DNA from: Variovorax davisae
Lineage (GTDB): Bacteria; Pseudomonadota; Gammaproteobacteria; Burkholderiales; Burkholderiaceae_C
DNA: 64,000 nt
Direction of reading: 5' to 3'
Assembly (NCBI RefSeq): GCF_030316845.1
Contig: NZ_JASZYS010000014.1
Coordinates: 1 to 64,000, forward strand
Positions 41,951 through 50,593 of this stretch are shown here, piece by piece (within the stretch, counting starts at the first letter, position 1; each line of letters opens with the position of its first letter). Position numbers and translations under genes: made by a program. The notes under the pieces were generated by a model. It was given only the letters and a program-made list of their open reading frames with translations. It ran no database searches and was not told where the DNA came from.

Positions 41951-43279
41951 TCAATCCGCCTTCAGGATGGTCTCGCCCTTGAGCGGACCCCAATCGCGGA
42001 TGTTGTCGCGGCGGCGCTTCCAGCCGCCATAGGTGCGCCGCCAGTTCACCACCGAGATGAAGTAGTACAGCACCTTGAACATCCACAGCGAGCGGCGGTA
42101 CGCCCGCCCCTGGTGGTGGATGTCGGCCGCCAGCAGCGACATCAGGCCCTGCTTGGCCTTGAAGACATTGTTGGGGTGCATGAACATGTCGCGGATCGTC
42201 GGGTTGGTGACCCGGTAGATGAACCACGAGTAGTCGCGCGGCCCCACCCGCATGCGCTTCTCGAGCGCCTGGCGCGCCGCCGCCAGCTCGGCCGGCCGGT
42301 CCAGCGCCGTCGCCACCAGGTCGGCGCCATCGAAGGCACTCTGCATCGCCAGGAACACGCCCGAGGAGAACATCGGATCGATGAAGGTGAAGGCGTCGCC
42401 CACCATCAGGTAGCGCTCGCCGGTGGCATGGGTGCTCGCGTACGAGAAGTTGCCGGTGGCGTGCACCGCGTCGTCGACCAAGGTGGCGTTCGCAAGCCGG
42501 TCGTGCAGTTCCGGGCACATCGCGATGGTGTCGAGGAAATAGTCCTTCAGCGGCTTGTCGCGCGCCTTCAGGTAGTAGGCCCAGCACACCGCGCCGACGC
42601 TGGTGGTGCCGTCGGCCAGCGGGATGAACCAGAACCAGCCGTGCTCGAACCAGCAGATGCTGATGTTGCCTTCGCGCCGGCCCTCGAGCCGCCGCGCATT
42701 GCGGAAGTGGCCGAACAACGCCGTGCTGTTGTGGTCCGGGTTCTTGTTCTTGGACTTGAACTTGGTCGCCAGCAGCGTGTCGCGGCCGCTGGCATCGACC
42801 ACGAAGCGCGCCCGCCAGCGGCGGGTTCCGCCATCGTCGAGCACGGCCTGCACGGTGGCGCCCTCGGCGTCGAAATCCACCTGCCGGACCCGGGCGCCTT
42901 CCAGGGTCAGCGCGCCCTCCTTGGCGGCGTGGCGGAACAGCAGTTCATCGAGCTCCGAACGGCGCACCTGCCAGGCCGAGTCCTTGGTCGGGTCCCAGCC
43001 CTCGGAGAAATCGACATAACTGCGGTAGTCGAGGTCCGGCGGCACGAACTCGATGCCGAACTTGGGCATGCCGATCTTCTCGACCTGGTCGCGCACGCCC
43101 AGCCGCTCGAACAGCTCGACATTGCCCGGCAGCAGCGACTCGCCGATGTGGAAGCGCGGGTGATGCTCCTTCTCGAGCAGCACCACCCGCCGCCCCTGGC
43201 GCGCGAGCAGCGTGGCGATGGTCGAGCCGCCCGGCCCGCCGCCGACCACCAGCACATCGCATTCCTGACTTGGTTCCAT
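41951..43279 (-). CDS. FAD-dependent oxidoreductase, flavin halogenase-like
   Basis: A 442-residue flavoprotein. N-terminal FAD motif VVGGGPGGSTIATLLA, then HPRFHIGESLLPGN, second FAD motif YLMVGDAFTFIDPMFSSGV, and the halogenase signature WxWxIP at 215-220 (W215, W217, I219, P220). A lysine at 73 (MPKFG) is at the place where phenolic halogenases have their catalytic lysine. Known relatives halogenate or oxidise aromatic or carrier-bound substrates with FADH2. No biosynthetic genes or flavin reductase are adjacent, so the substrate is unclear; a geranylgeranyl-reductase-like monooxygenase is the alternative. Confidence 0.82.
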   Translation of the reverse strand: MEPSQECDVLVVGGGPGGSTIATLLARQGRRVVLLEKEHHPRFHIGESLLPGNVELFERLGVRDQVEKIGMPKFGIEFVPPDLDYRSYVDFSEGWDPTKDSAWQVRRSELDELLFRHAAKEGALTLEGARVRQVDFDAEGATVQAVLDDGGTRRWRARFVVDASGRDTLLATKFKSKNKNPDHNSTALFGHFRNARRLEGRREGNISICWFEHGWFWFIPLADGTTSVGAVCWAYYLKARDKPLKDYFLDTIAMCPELHDRLANATLVDDAVHATGNFSYASTHATGERYLMVGDAFTFIDPMFSSGVFLAMQSAFDGADLVATALDRPAELAAARQALEKRMRVGPRDYSWFIYRVTNPTIRDMFMHPNNVFKAKQGLMSLLAADIHHQGRAYRRSLWMFKVLYYFISVVNWRRTYGGWKRRRDNIRDWGPLKGETILKAD

Positions 43280-43390
43280 GACTCCGGCTCTCCATTGATT
43301 TCACTTGATGCGGCCCGCATTGTGCCGGGCTCGCAGGCCCCGGATCGAGGGCCCGCCGTGAAGTCGCAGGATCGGCCGCTTCTGCGCCGC

Positions 43391-44404
43391 TCAGCCGGAC
43401 GCCGCCTGATCGTCCATCGCCAGGTCCCTGGGCGGCCCGACCCGCCGCCCTCCGTTCGCCTTGGAGGGGCTGCGCCACAGCGAGACCACCTGGTCGAGCC
43501 TGGGCAGGCCGGGCTCCGGCATGGAGACGGCGGACCGGGGCGCGAACACGAAGTGCCGCGGCAGCTCCCGGGCCGAGGCGCCCGCCAGCGGTGCACGCAC
43601 CACCTTCAGGCCGTCGACATGGGCCTCGGTCCAGAACACGTCCTTCCACGGCGTGTCGGGCGGGAAGCGCGCGGCCCAGTCGGTGTTGCCCTTGACCCAG
43701 ACCCCGCAGACCGTGCCGAGGCGCCCGCGCCAGGCCGGCGGGCAGACGAAGACGCCGGAATCGCCGGGGCGAAGCCGCAGCAGTTGCGAGGGGTAGGCGT
43801 ACAGGCCCATCCAGTCCATGCTCTCGCTCACGCTGGTGTCGCGCGACTGGCGCGCCTGCTCGCTCAGCAGCTTGCGGACCTCCACGAACCGCGGCCGCCC
43901 CGGGCCCGCCATCGCTGCCTCCGGCTCGGCGCCGGCCGGGGCGGCGGCGTCCGCCTGGCGAGCCTGGCCGGCACCCGCCGCAGTGGCGTTGGGAAGAAAG
44001 TCGAGCCCCACGCGCGCCAGCGCCTCGCGCAGCCGGCCCACGGTCTTGGCGCCGATCGCCTCTTCGTTGAGCAGCTCCTGCTCGCTGATCGCCGACAGGT
44101 CGTCGATGCAGAAGATGCTGAGGTTGCGCAGCGCATCGCGGGCCCCCGAGCGCATGGAAATCTCGTCGATCGGCGTTTCGGGGCTCAGCTGCGCCGGCAT
44201 GTTGAAGCGCTGGGAGCCCCGGGGGCGCCAGTCGAAGGCGCGGAACTCGAACGGCGAGCCGGCGGGGATCAGGTGGTCGCGCAGCGCATCCGAATGCTGG
44301 CGCCTGGCCTCGTGGATGGCAGTCCGCAGGGCGCCGAAACAGGCGAGCAATTGGGCATCTGGCAGTTGCGCGAGGTCGTCAACGGTTCGGATCGTACAAG
44401 ACAT
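43391..44404 (-). CDS. Orphan protein with an RNA polymerase alpha-CTD-like domain
   Basis: A 337-residue soluble protein. Residues about 80-130 (ISMRSGARDALRNLSIFCID, DLSAISEQELLNEEAIGAKT, VGRLREALARVG) match the helix-hairpin-helix fold of the RNA polymerase alpha subunit C-terminal domain. An N-terminal helical region (1-70), an Ala/Pro linker and a C-terminal domain (about 190-320, FVEVRKLLSEQARQ to the RHFVFAPRSAVSM region) surround it. It could bind AT-rich DNA or activators, but the full protein is not a polymerase subunit. It lies between the halogenase-like gene and a LysR gene on the same strand. Confidence 0.7.
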   Translation of the reverse strand: MSCTIRTVDDLAQLPDAQLLACFGALRTAIHEARRQHSDALRDHLIPAGSPFEFRAFDWRPRGSQRFNMPAQLSPETPIDEISMRSGARDALRNLSIFCIDDLSAISEQELLNEEAIGAKTVGRLREALARVGLDFLPNATAAGAGQARQADAAAPAGAEPEAAMAGPGRPRFVEVRKLLSEQARQSRDTSVSESMDWMGLYAYPSQLLRLRPGDSGVFVCPPAWRGRLGTVCGVWVKGNTDWAARFPPDTPWKDVFWTEAHVDGLKVVRAPLAGASARELPRHFVFAPRSAVSMPEPGLPRLDQVVSLWRSPSKANGGRRVGPPRDLAMDDQAASG

Positions 44405-44530
44405 AAGCGGATCGCTATCGATACAGGTGCGGGTCCCGGCGGACCGTGGTTGCTTGCCGAATCAACGGGCGATGTCCCAGTATTGGGACTCCGCCGGCCC
44501 TTGTCCATGCCACGAATGGATGAACGCTAT

Positions 44531-45508
44531 TCACTTATTGAATGTTGGCATCAATGCGTAAGCCCAATCGGGCCCCTGGGCGTCGACATCGAGGCTCTGC
44601 ACCACCTGCTGGCGGAACCAGATGTGGGCGGCGTGGCGGTGGGTGCGGTCGTGCCAGGAGATGTAGACCTCGAATTCCGGCACCTCCACCGGCAGCGCCA
44701 GCTCGGCCAGGCCGAAACGCTTCTGGAAGCGGGCCGCCAGCGACTGTGGCAGCAGCGCCACCATGTCGGTGTTCTCGAGCAGGTGCGGGGCGGTGAGATA
44801 GTTCGGGGTGACGAAGCGTCGGTTGCGCGCCAGCCCCTGGGCAGCCAGCGCCTGGTCGACCACCTCGCCGAAGCAGTTGACCGTGTTGGGCATGATCACC
44901 ACATGCTCGAGCGCGGCGAACTCGATGGCCGACAGCGTCCGGCCGACCGCCCGGTGGCCGGCGCGTGCCACGCAGATGATGCGATCGCGAAACAGCAGGC
45001 GGTGGCGCAGCTCGCGCAGGCTGGCCGGCAGGATGCCGACCGCGAAGTCGACCTCCCCGGTTTCCAGCACCTTGTTGAACTGCGAAGGGTGGACCGGGTG
45101 CTGCACCGACATCGCGATGCCCGGATAGCGGCTGCCCAAATGCTGCACCAGGCCTTCCATGAACAGGCATTCGAGGTAGTCGGTGGCGACCATCCGGAAC
45201 AGGTAGGGGGTGCTGTGGGGGTCGAAGGCCACCGCGTTGCCCAGCAGTTCGCTCATCTCGCCCAGGATCCGCTCGGCGAACTCGCGCAGCTGGAGCGCCT
45301 TGGCGGTCGGAATGAGCCCGGTGCCGCCTTTCACGAGGATCGGGTCGGCGGTGACCGTGCGCAGCTGGCTCATCGCCCGGCTCATGGCCGGCTGGCTGAC
45401 CGACAGCGCCTCGGCGGCGCGCGAGACATGCGAGTGGTTAACCAGCGCGACCAGGCACTTCAGAAGATAGAAATTGAGTTCGCCGCTGTCATTTCTTTGC
45501 TGCTGCAT
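44531..45508 (-). CDS. LysR-family regulator, NodD-like
   Basis: A 325-residue LysR regulator. Winged helix at about 10-70 (LNFYLLKCLVALVNHSHVSR, AAEALSVSQPAMSRAMSQLR) and a substrate-binding-like domain (RMVATDYLECLFMEGL, VDFAVGILPASL, ISWHDRTHRHAAHIWFRQQV) of the NodD/LinR type. ATG 45508 (MQQQRNDSG) gives the usual length. No divergent partner; the next upstream gene is on the same strand, so its target may lie elsewhere or be the downstream alpha-CTD/halogenase genes. Confidence 0.88.
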   Translation of the reverse strand: MQQQRNDSGELNFYLLKCLVALVNHSHVSRAAEALSVSQPAMSRAMSQLRTVTADPILVKGGTGLIPTAKALQLREFAERILGEMSELLGNAVAFDPHSTPYLFRMVATDYLECLFMEGLVQHLGSRYPGIAMSVQHPVHPSQFNKVLETGEVDFAVGILPASLRELRHRLLFRDRIICVARAGHRAVGRTLSAIEFAALEHVVIMPNTVNCFGEVVDQALAAQGLARNRRFVTPNYLTAPHLLENTDMVALLPQSLAARFQKRFGLAELALPVEVPEFEVYISWHDRTHRHAAHIWFRQQVVQSLDVDAQGPDWAYALMPTFNK

Positions 45509-45624
45509 GGGTGCACTGGACCTTTGGCATGGACGCAAGAGTAAGCGTCTGCATACTAAGGCCGATTCAACACCAGGAAAGGGCCGAATCGGCCGCCTCC
45601 TTGACCAGAGTCAATCCCCTGACT

Positions 45625-45951
45625 TCAAGGCGGATCTGCGCACTCGATGCCGCCCAGCAGGCCATGCTGCTGTGCACCATAGACATCGCGGTCGAAGGCC
45701 GAGCCGCTGCCGCGGCTGCCGGTGGTGCGAGGCACGGTCACCTTGATGGCGTGGACCCTGCCGAACGGGATGATCGACACCTGCGCCGCGTCCACGCCAT
45801 AGAGCGCCGCCACCGCCTGCGGCGTGAGCACGCCGGCATCGAGCACCCGCTGCCAGGTCGCGCCGTCGGCGAACAGGACGTCGAGCGTGATCTGGAACGG
45901 GCCGGCGTTCTTGCTGCGCAGCACGCTCGCGAGTTGTTGCAGGGTGGGCAT
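45625..45951 (-). CDS. DUF4387 family protein (stand-alone)
   Basis: A 108-residue DUF4387 protein: LASVLRSKNAGPFQITLDVL, AAQVSIIPFGRVHAIKVTVPR and FDRDVYGAQQHG. The same domain is fused to the C-terminus of the 693-residue protein at 48368-50449. It overlaps the DUF1446 gene by one base, so the two are a split version of the fused protein. Probably a subunit of an acyl-CoA or terpenoid-acid enzyme; function unknown. Confidence 0.82.
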   Translation of the reverse strand: MPTLQQLASVLRSKNAGPFQITLDVLFADGATWQRVLDAGVLTPQAVAALYGVDAAQVSIIPFGRVHAIKVTVPRTTGSRGSGSAFDRDVYGAQQHGLLGGIECADPP

Positions 45952-47312
45952 CAGACGCGCTCCATGTCGATCGCGAACAGCCGCCCGGGGTCGGCCACCC
46001 GCAGCAGGTGATAGACGCTGAACTCGAACACTTCGCCGGCCGCGGTGTCCGAGGGCGAGAACGGGAACGCGAGGTTGCCGGCCGTCGTCTTGCGGCCCGG
46101 GAACGGGCAATGCAGCAGCGACGACCGGGCCAGCGACAGCGCATGGCTGGCCAGGGCCTGGGTCCGGGCCACGACCTCGATCAGCACCCCGACCTCGTGG
46201 CCCGGCCGGCCGCGCCGGGGTTCGCGCGGGCCGAGCACCGCGTCGCGGCCGTAGACCTTGAACGCCATCTCGTAGTCGGCGGCGGGCACCTCGGCCGGCA
46301 GGTTTCGGCGCACCGCCGCGCGCACCGTGGCCTCGATGCCGTCGAGCGCGCCGACGATGGCCTCGTCGCGGATGCCGGCCAGGGCGAAGGCCCGGAAGCC
46401 CGCGCTGCGGGCGCCCTCCAGCTTGATCTGCAACGCCGTGGTGGGCAGGAAGCGCGAACCGCCGACGCGCACGGTCTGCGCATCGACCTGCTCGAACACC
46501 GCATCGCGCAGGTCGACCCGGCCCTCCGGCTCGTGCAGCATCAGCGGATCGCCCTGCTCGTACATGGTGTGCGCGGCCACCGATTCGGGCGTGCAGACGC
46601 GCCGCGGCGACAGCGGCCGCACCAGGAAATGGTCGCTGCGCAAGGTGCCGAGCAGGCAGTCGTTGGTGCCCTGCGGCAGCGCGCACTGGGCGCCGCATTC
46701 CATGATCTTGGCCAGGTGCAGCGCCAGCCCCGGGTCGAAGCCGCGGGCGATCGGCAGCGCGGCGTAGATCGCGGTGTCGCAGGCCCGGCCGGCCAGCACC
46801 ACGTCGGCGCCATCGGCCAGCGCCTGGGCGAAAGGCTCGCAGCCCATCTGGCCGACGATGCGCACGCTCGCCTGCACGTCTTCCACGGCCAGCGGCGGCA
46901 CACCGGGCATGGCCTCGATGCCGCCGCTCGCCAAGGCGTCGAGCACCACCGACTTGTCGATCTCGGCGTGGATCGTGGCGAGGCGGAACGCCAGGCCCTG
47001 CTCGCGCGCGGTCTCGATCAGCACCTCGCGCACCGCCTGCAGGTTGGGCTCCCCGCCGGCGATGCCGGCCGAGCCGATCACCAGCGGCACCCGGCAGGCA
47101 CGCGACTGCGCCAGCGCGAACGAGAGGTCTCGCTTCACCTGCTCGCGCCGGACCATCGAGGTGCCGCTGCCCAGGTAGTAGGGCCCGGCATCGGTCGAGC
47201 CGGCGTCGGCGCCGAACATGTGGGGGTTGGCGTCGGCGCCGCGCTGCAGGCTTTCGAGTTCGTAGCCGTAGCCCAGGCAGCCGTTGAGCGCGACGATGCG
47301 CAGTTCGTTCAT
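45951..47312 (-). CDS. DUF1446 (acyclic terpene utilisation AtuA-like) protein, split form
   Basis: A 453-residue DUF1446/AtuA-family protein: NGCLGYGYELESLQ, GADAGSTDAGPYYLGSG, PLVIGSAGIAGGEPN, ADVVLAGRACDTAIYAALPI and IKLEGARSAGF. AtuA-family proteins belong to pathways for branched or terpenoid acids and related CoA esters, but their reaction is not known. It follows the TctC receptor gene by 11 bases and precedes DUF4387 by overlap. ATG 47312 is chosen; the much longer upstream frame lies inside other genes. Confidence 0.82.
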   Translation of the reverse strand: MNELRIVALNGCLGYGYELESLQRGADANPHMFGADAGSTDAGPYYLGSGTSMVRREQVKRDLSFALAQSRACRVPLVIGSAGIAGGEPNLQAVREVLIETAREQGLAFRLATIHAEIDKSVVLDALASGGIEAMPGVPPLAVEDVQASVRIVGQMGCEPFAQALADGADVVLAGRACDTAIYAALPIARGFDPGLALHLAKIMECGAQCALPQGTNDCLLGTLRSDHFLVRPLSPRRVCTPESVAAHTMYEQGDPLMLHEPEGRVDLRDAVFEQVDAQTVRVGGSRFLPTTALQIKLEGARSAGFRAFALAGIRDEAIVGALDGIEATVRAAVRRNLPAEVPAADYEMAFKVYGRDAVLGPREPRRGRPGHEVGVLIEVVARTQALASHALSLARSSLLHCPFPGRKTTAGNLAFPFSPSDTAAGEVFEFSVYHLLRVADPGRLFAIDMERV

Positions 47313-47323
47313 GGGAGGTGCTT

Positions 47324-48343
47324 TCAGAATTCGGCCCGGATGCCGGTCTGGCGAACGAAGTCGCTCCAGAACGGCAGCTCGGCGTGGATCAGGGTGCCGA
47401 AGGCCGTCGACGGCAGCGCCATCGGGTCGAGCTGCTGGCTCGCCAGCTGGGCCTTGACCTCGGGCAGGGCCAGCGCCTTGGTCGCGGCCTCGGACAGGGT
47501 GGCGACGGTGGCCGCGGGCGTGGCCGCCGGTGCCACCAGACCCCACCAGGCCGACAGCTTGAGCTGCGGCAGGCCGGCTTCGGCCGCGGTCGGCACCTCG
47601 GGCAGCGCGGGCAGCCGCTGCGCGGCGGTGACGAACAGCGCCCGCAGCCGGCCGCCCCGGATCAGCGGCAGCGCCGCGACCAGCGTGTCGCAGCCGAACA
47701 GCAACTGGCCGCCGGCGACGTCGGTCAGGGCGGCGCTGCTGCCCCGATAGGGGACGTGCACCGCCTTGCGACCGGCCTGGCTCAGGAAGTACTCGGCCGC
47801 CAGGTGCCCGATCGTGCCGACGCCCGGCGATCCGAACGAGCCCCCCTGCTCGGCCAGGCGCTGGTTCAGTTCGGCGACGCTGCGCGGCGCCTCGGGCGTA
47901 TCGGCCACCACCAGCACGAAGGCGGTCCGCGCCAGGCCCGCGACCGGCACGAAATCGCGCTCGGCGCGGTAGCGCACCTTGGGGTTGAGCACCGGGTTGG
48001 TCAAGAGCGTGCTGGTGGTCGCCAGGGTCAGGGTGTAGCCGTCGGCCGGCGCCCGGGCGCCCTGCTCGGTGCCGGTCACGCCGCCGGCGCCCGAACGGTT
48101 GTCGATCACCAGCGGCTGCCCCAGCAGCGGCGCCATGGCGGCCGCCACGATCCGCGCCAGCGCATCGCTGCCGGTGCCGGGCGCGAAGGCGACGATCAGC
48201 TTGACCGGGCGGGCCGGGAAGGGCTCGGCCGGCTGGGCGATCGCGGCCGTCCGCCAGCCGGCGGCCACGGCCGCGGCGAGCGCGGTGCCCAGCAGCCGCC
48301 GCCGCTGCGCGCCGTCCGGTGCCGGAAATGAAAGGTGCGACAT
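47324..48343 (-). CDS. Tripartite tricarboxylate transporter substrate-binding protein (Bug/TctC family)
   Basis: A 339-residue periplasmic receptor. A Tat-like or Sec signal (RRRLLGTALAAAVAAGW) precedes PAEPFPARPVKLIVAFAPGTGSDALARIVAA, the hallmark of the Bug family; NRSGAGGVTGTEQGARAPADGYTLTLA and GTIGHLAAEYFLSQAG are further Bug motifs. It lies between the fused and the split DUF1446 genes, implying uptake of their substrate. Membrane subunits TctA/TctB are absent here, as usual for Bug orphans. ATG 48343 has GGAG seven bases upstream. Confidence 0.9.
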   Translation of the reverse strand: MSHLSFPAPDGAQRRRLLGTALAAAVAAGWRTAAIAQPAEPFPARPVKLIVAFAPGTGSDALARIVAAAMAPLLGQPLVIDNRSGAGGVTGTEQGARAPADGYTLTLATTSTLLTNPVLNPKVRYRAERDFVPVAGLARTAFVLVVADTPEAPRSVAELNQRLAEQGGSFGSPGVGTIGHLAAEYFLSQAGRKAVHVPYRGSSAALTDVAGGQLLFGCDTLVAALPLIRGGRLRALFVTAAQRLPALPEVPTAAEAGLPQLKLSAWWGLVAPAATPAATVATLSEAATKALALPEVKAQLASQQLDPMALPSTAFGTLIHAELPFWSDFVRQTGIRAEF

Positions 48344-48367
48344 CGATGGCTCCGCCTTGCGCATCCG

Positions 48368-50449
48368 TCAGAGCACCGAGGACCCGCCGAGCGGGTGGGC
48401 ATAGACCGGGATGCGCAGGCCCTCGATCTTCGACTGCTGCTGGGCACCGAACACGTCCCGTTCGTCGGGCGAGGCCGAGATGTTGGGCCGGTCGATCGAG
48501 ATCTTGATCGCGTTGCAGCTGTCGACGAAGAAGCTGCCGACCACGCGCTCGGCGTCGACATGCAGGATCTTCGCCACGCCGGCCTTGTGGAACAGGTTCG
48601 AGCGCAGCGCCGCCTCGTAGTCGGCGGCCGAGTTGAAGACGATGTCGAAGGTCAGGCGGTTGATGCCGGCGTCCTTGCTGCGGATCACCACCGCCATGTC
48701 GAGCAGGCGCTGCTCGCCGTGCGGCGCGCCGCCCGGCGGCGCGTCGACGATCAGCGACAGCGTGCGGTCGTCCAGGCTGCCTTCGTGGCCGGTGACGCCG
48801 ATGTCGAAATAGCGCGGCCGCTCGCTGCCCTCCCTGACCCACGCGGCGCCTTCGGCCCGGAAATAGGTGATCGGGAACATGGTGCGCTGGATCACTTCCT
48901 CGTTCTGCAGCAGGTGGTAGAGCGACCATTCATAGGCGTCGGCGGCGTCGAGGTTCAGGTGCGAGCCTGCCTTCGGCGCTGCCAGCCGCGTGATCGCATC
49001 GATCTCCGCCGCGTGGCGCGCGGCGAGCTTTGCCGGATCGTCGTCGATGGTCCGGAGCAGCACCGCGGGATGCGCGGCATCGGCATCGATCAGCCGGTAC
49101 TCGGCCTGCACCAGCGCCTCCGGGAACTGGGCCTCGATCAGCGCGATCACCGCGGCCTTGACCTTCCCGTAGTTGGCGAAGAACACCGGGTCGCGGGTGC
49201 CGCTCGGCACGATGGCACCGTAGCGCCCGTCCTCGCGCCGGAAGCTCACCAGGTTCGGCGACAAGGGATAGGCGATGTTGCCGGCGGTCGCCTTGCGGCC
49301 CGGGTAGCCGTAGTGGATCAGGTAGTGGGTCAGCAGGCTGGCCAGCGTCTCGGCCGCCTCGGCGCTGGCGGCGCTGGTCTCGACGATGATGCCGAGCTCG
49401 CGCTCCTCGCCCTCCACCGCCCGCGCCTGCACGCCGTTGCGCCCGTACACCAGCACCTCGGGCGGGATCTTCGGCAGGTCGGCCGGATCGATGTGGATCA
49501 GCGACACCTTGCGCGCGCCCAAGCGGCGCGCGCCTTCGAGCTTGATGCTCCACGGCCAGGGCTTCGAGGAGCGCACGAACCGGCTGTTGCGGATGCCGGT
49601 GGTGCGCGCGTCGGGCGCGAAGAACTCGGTCTTGTCCATCACCAGGATGCCCTCGGGATAGAACTGCAGCTGCGGGTGGCTCTCTTCGTACAGCGAATGG
49701 GCGGCGATCGACCAGGGCGTGCAGCGGCGGTTGGCGTCGGGCGCCACGAACACGGCCGAGCCGTCGTCGTAGAGCTCGGCCACCAGGCAGTCGGACGGCG
49801 TCCCCGGATCGCAGGCCAGGGCCCCGCATTCGAGCACGTGGCCCACGTGGTAGGCGATCCCCGGGTCGATGCCGCGGCGGACCATGTCGGCGGCGAACAG
49901 CGCGATGTCGCAGGCCCGGCCGGCGAAGATGTAGCGCGCGCCACTGTCGAGCGCGGTGATCAGCGGATGGATGCCCATCTGGCCCACGATGACGCTCTGG
50001 CGCAGCGCCTCTTCGTCGAGCGCGGGCCCGACGCCGGTCGGCCGCAGGGCGCCCTTGCGCAGCTCGTCGATGACCAGCTCGGCGTCGAGTTCGGCATCGA
50101 TCACCGCGACCTTGGCGTCCTTGACGCCGAGCTCGGCGAAGACCTCCTTCGCCACCTCGAGCATCCAGGCCAGGTTGCGCCGGCCGCCCGCCATGCCGCA
50201 ACTGCCGAGGATCACCGGGCTGCCGGTCTGCAGGCCGGCCTCGACCATGTGCAGGTAGTCGGCCTTCACGGCCTCGCGCTCGAAGTACTCTTCGCCGGTG
50301 CCGAGGTAGTACGGCCCGGCGTCCATCGAGCCCGCGTCGGAGACGATGGCGTCGACGCGGCCCTCGATCGCCGCCTGCAGCGAGGCCCTCGGAAATCCGT
50401 AACCCAGGGCGCCACAGGCGGACACCACACGATAGACAAGCTTGGCCAT
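48368..50449 (-). CDS. DUF1446 (AtuA-like)-DUF4387 fusion protein
   Basis: A 693-residue fusion: DUF1446 domain at about 1-580 (ACGALGYGFPRASLQ, SDAGSMDAGPYYLGTG, GSCGMAGGRRN, IFAGRACDIALFAADM, RKATAGNIAYPLSPN) and DUF4387 at about 590-690 (LLDMAVVIRSKDAGINRLTF, DVFGAQQQSKIEGL). The paralogous pair 45951-47312 and 45625-45951 has the same parts as separate genes. The promoter region 50450-50593 holds two ATA-N9-TAT boxes, and the nearest regulator is the Nac-like LysR downstream at 50594. Likely function: catabolism of an organic acid taken up via the TctC receptor. Confidence 0.85.
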   Translation of the reverse strand: MAKLVYRVVSACGALGYGFPRASLQAAIEGRVDAIVSDAGSMDAGPYYLGTGEEYFEREAVKADYLHMVEAGLQTGSPVILGSCGMAGGRRNLAWMLEVAKEVFAELGVKDAKVAVIDAELDAELVIDELRKGALRPTGVGPALDEEALRQSVIVGQMGIHPLITALDSGARYIFAGRACDIALFAADMVRRGIDPGIAYHVGHVLECGALACDPGTPSDCLVAELYDDGSAVFVAPDANRRCTPWSIAAHSLYEESHPQLQFYPEGILVMDKTEFFAPDARTTGIRNSRFVRSSKPWPWSIKLEGARRLGARKVSLIHIDPADLPKIPPEVLVYGRNGVQARAVEGEERELGIIVETSAASAEAAETLASLLTHYLIHYGYPGRKATAGNIAYPLSPNLVSFRREDGRYGAIVPSGTRDPVFFANYGKVKAAVIALIEAQFPEALVQAEYRLIDADAAHPAVLLRTIDDDPAKLAARHAAEIDAITRLAAPKAGSHLNLDAADAYEWSLYHLLQNEEVIQRTMFPITYFRAEGAAWVREGSERPRYFDIGVTGHEGSLDDRTLSLIVDAPPGGAPHGEQRLLDMAVVIRSKDAGINRLTFDIVFNSAADYEAALRSNLFHKAGVAKILHVDAERVVGSFFVDSCNAIKISIDRPNISASPDERDVFGAQQQSKIEGLRIPVYAHPLGGSSVL

Positions 50450-50539
50450 GACCCGACTCCTGAATGACCGGAGGCAGCGGGCTGCTGCGCTCTCGAAGAC
50501 ATGGGAGCGGACTGTGCGCGGATCGGCGCCGGCTGAAAA

Positions 50540-50575
50540 ATACTGTCTCGGTATGCAGCCATAGCCGGCGGATAT
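50540..50575. promoter_or_regulatory. Two ATA-N9-TAT boxes upstream of the DUF1446-DUF4387 gene
   Basis: ATACTGTCTCGGTAT at 50540-50554 and ATAGCCGGCGGATAT at 50561-50575, with centres 21 bases (two helical turns) apart. The distal centre is 57 bases from the end of CACAGT (50516-50511, minus strand), the same spacing as in the other Nac-type promoters of the window. The promoter itself is weak and uncertain. Probable binding region of the adjoining Nac-like LysR. Confidence 0.6.
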
Positions 50576-50593
50576 GGCCGCGGCCGGGCTCCG

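Noticed and set aside
44402..44420. ATAAG box in front of the alpha-CTD-like gene as a fourth Nac site
   Set aside because: It reads ATAAG but the other arm does not follow at the N5 distance, and neither the AAGACG element nor the 57-bp spacing is present.
42113..45544. 1143-codon open frame on the plus strand
   Set aside because: Antisense to the halogenase-like, alpha-CTD-like and LysR genes; no recognisable protein and typical His/Arg/Gln-rich shadow.
45951..48929. Extending the DUF1446 gene to 992 residues
   Set aside because: The upstream half lies out of frame over the TctC gene and the fused DUF1446 gene. The ATG at 47312 gives the family length.
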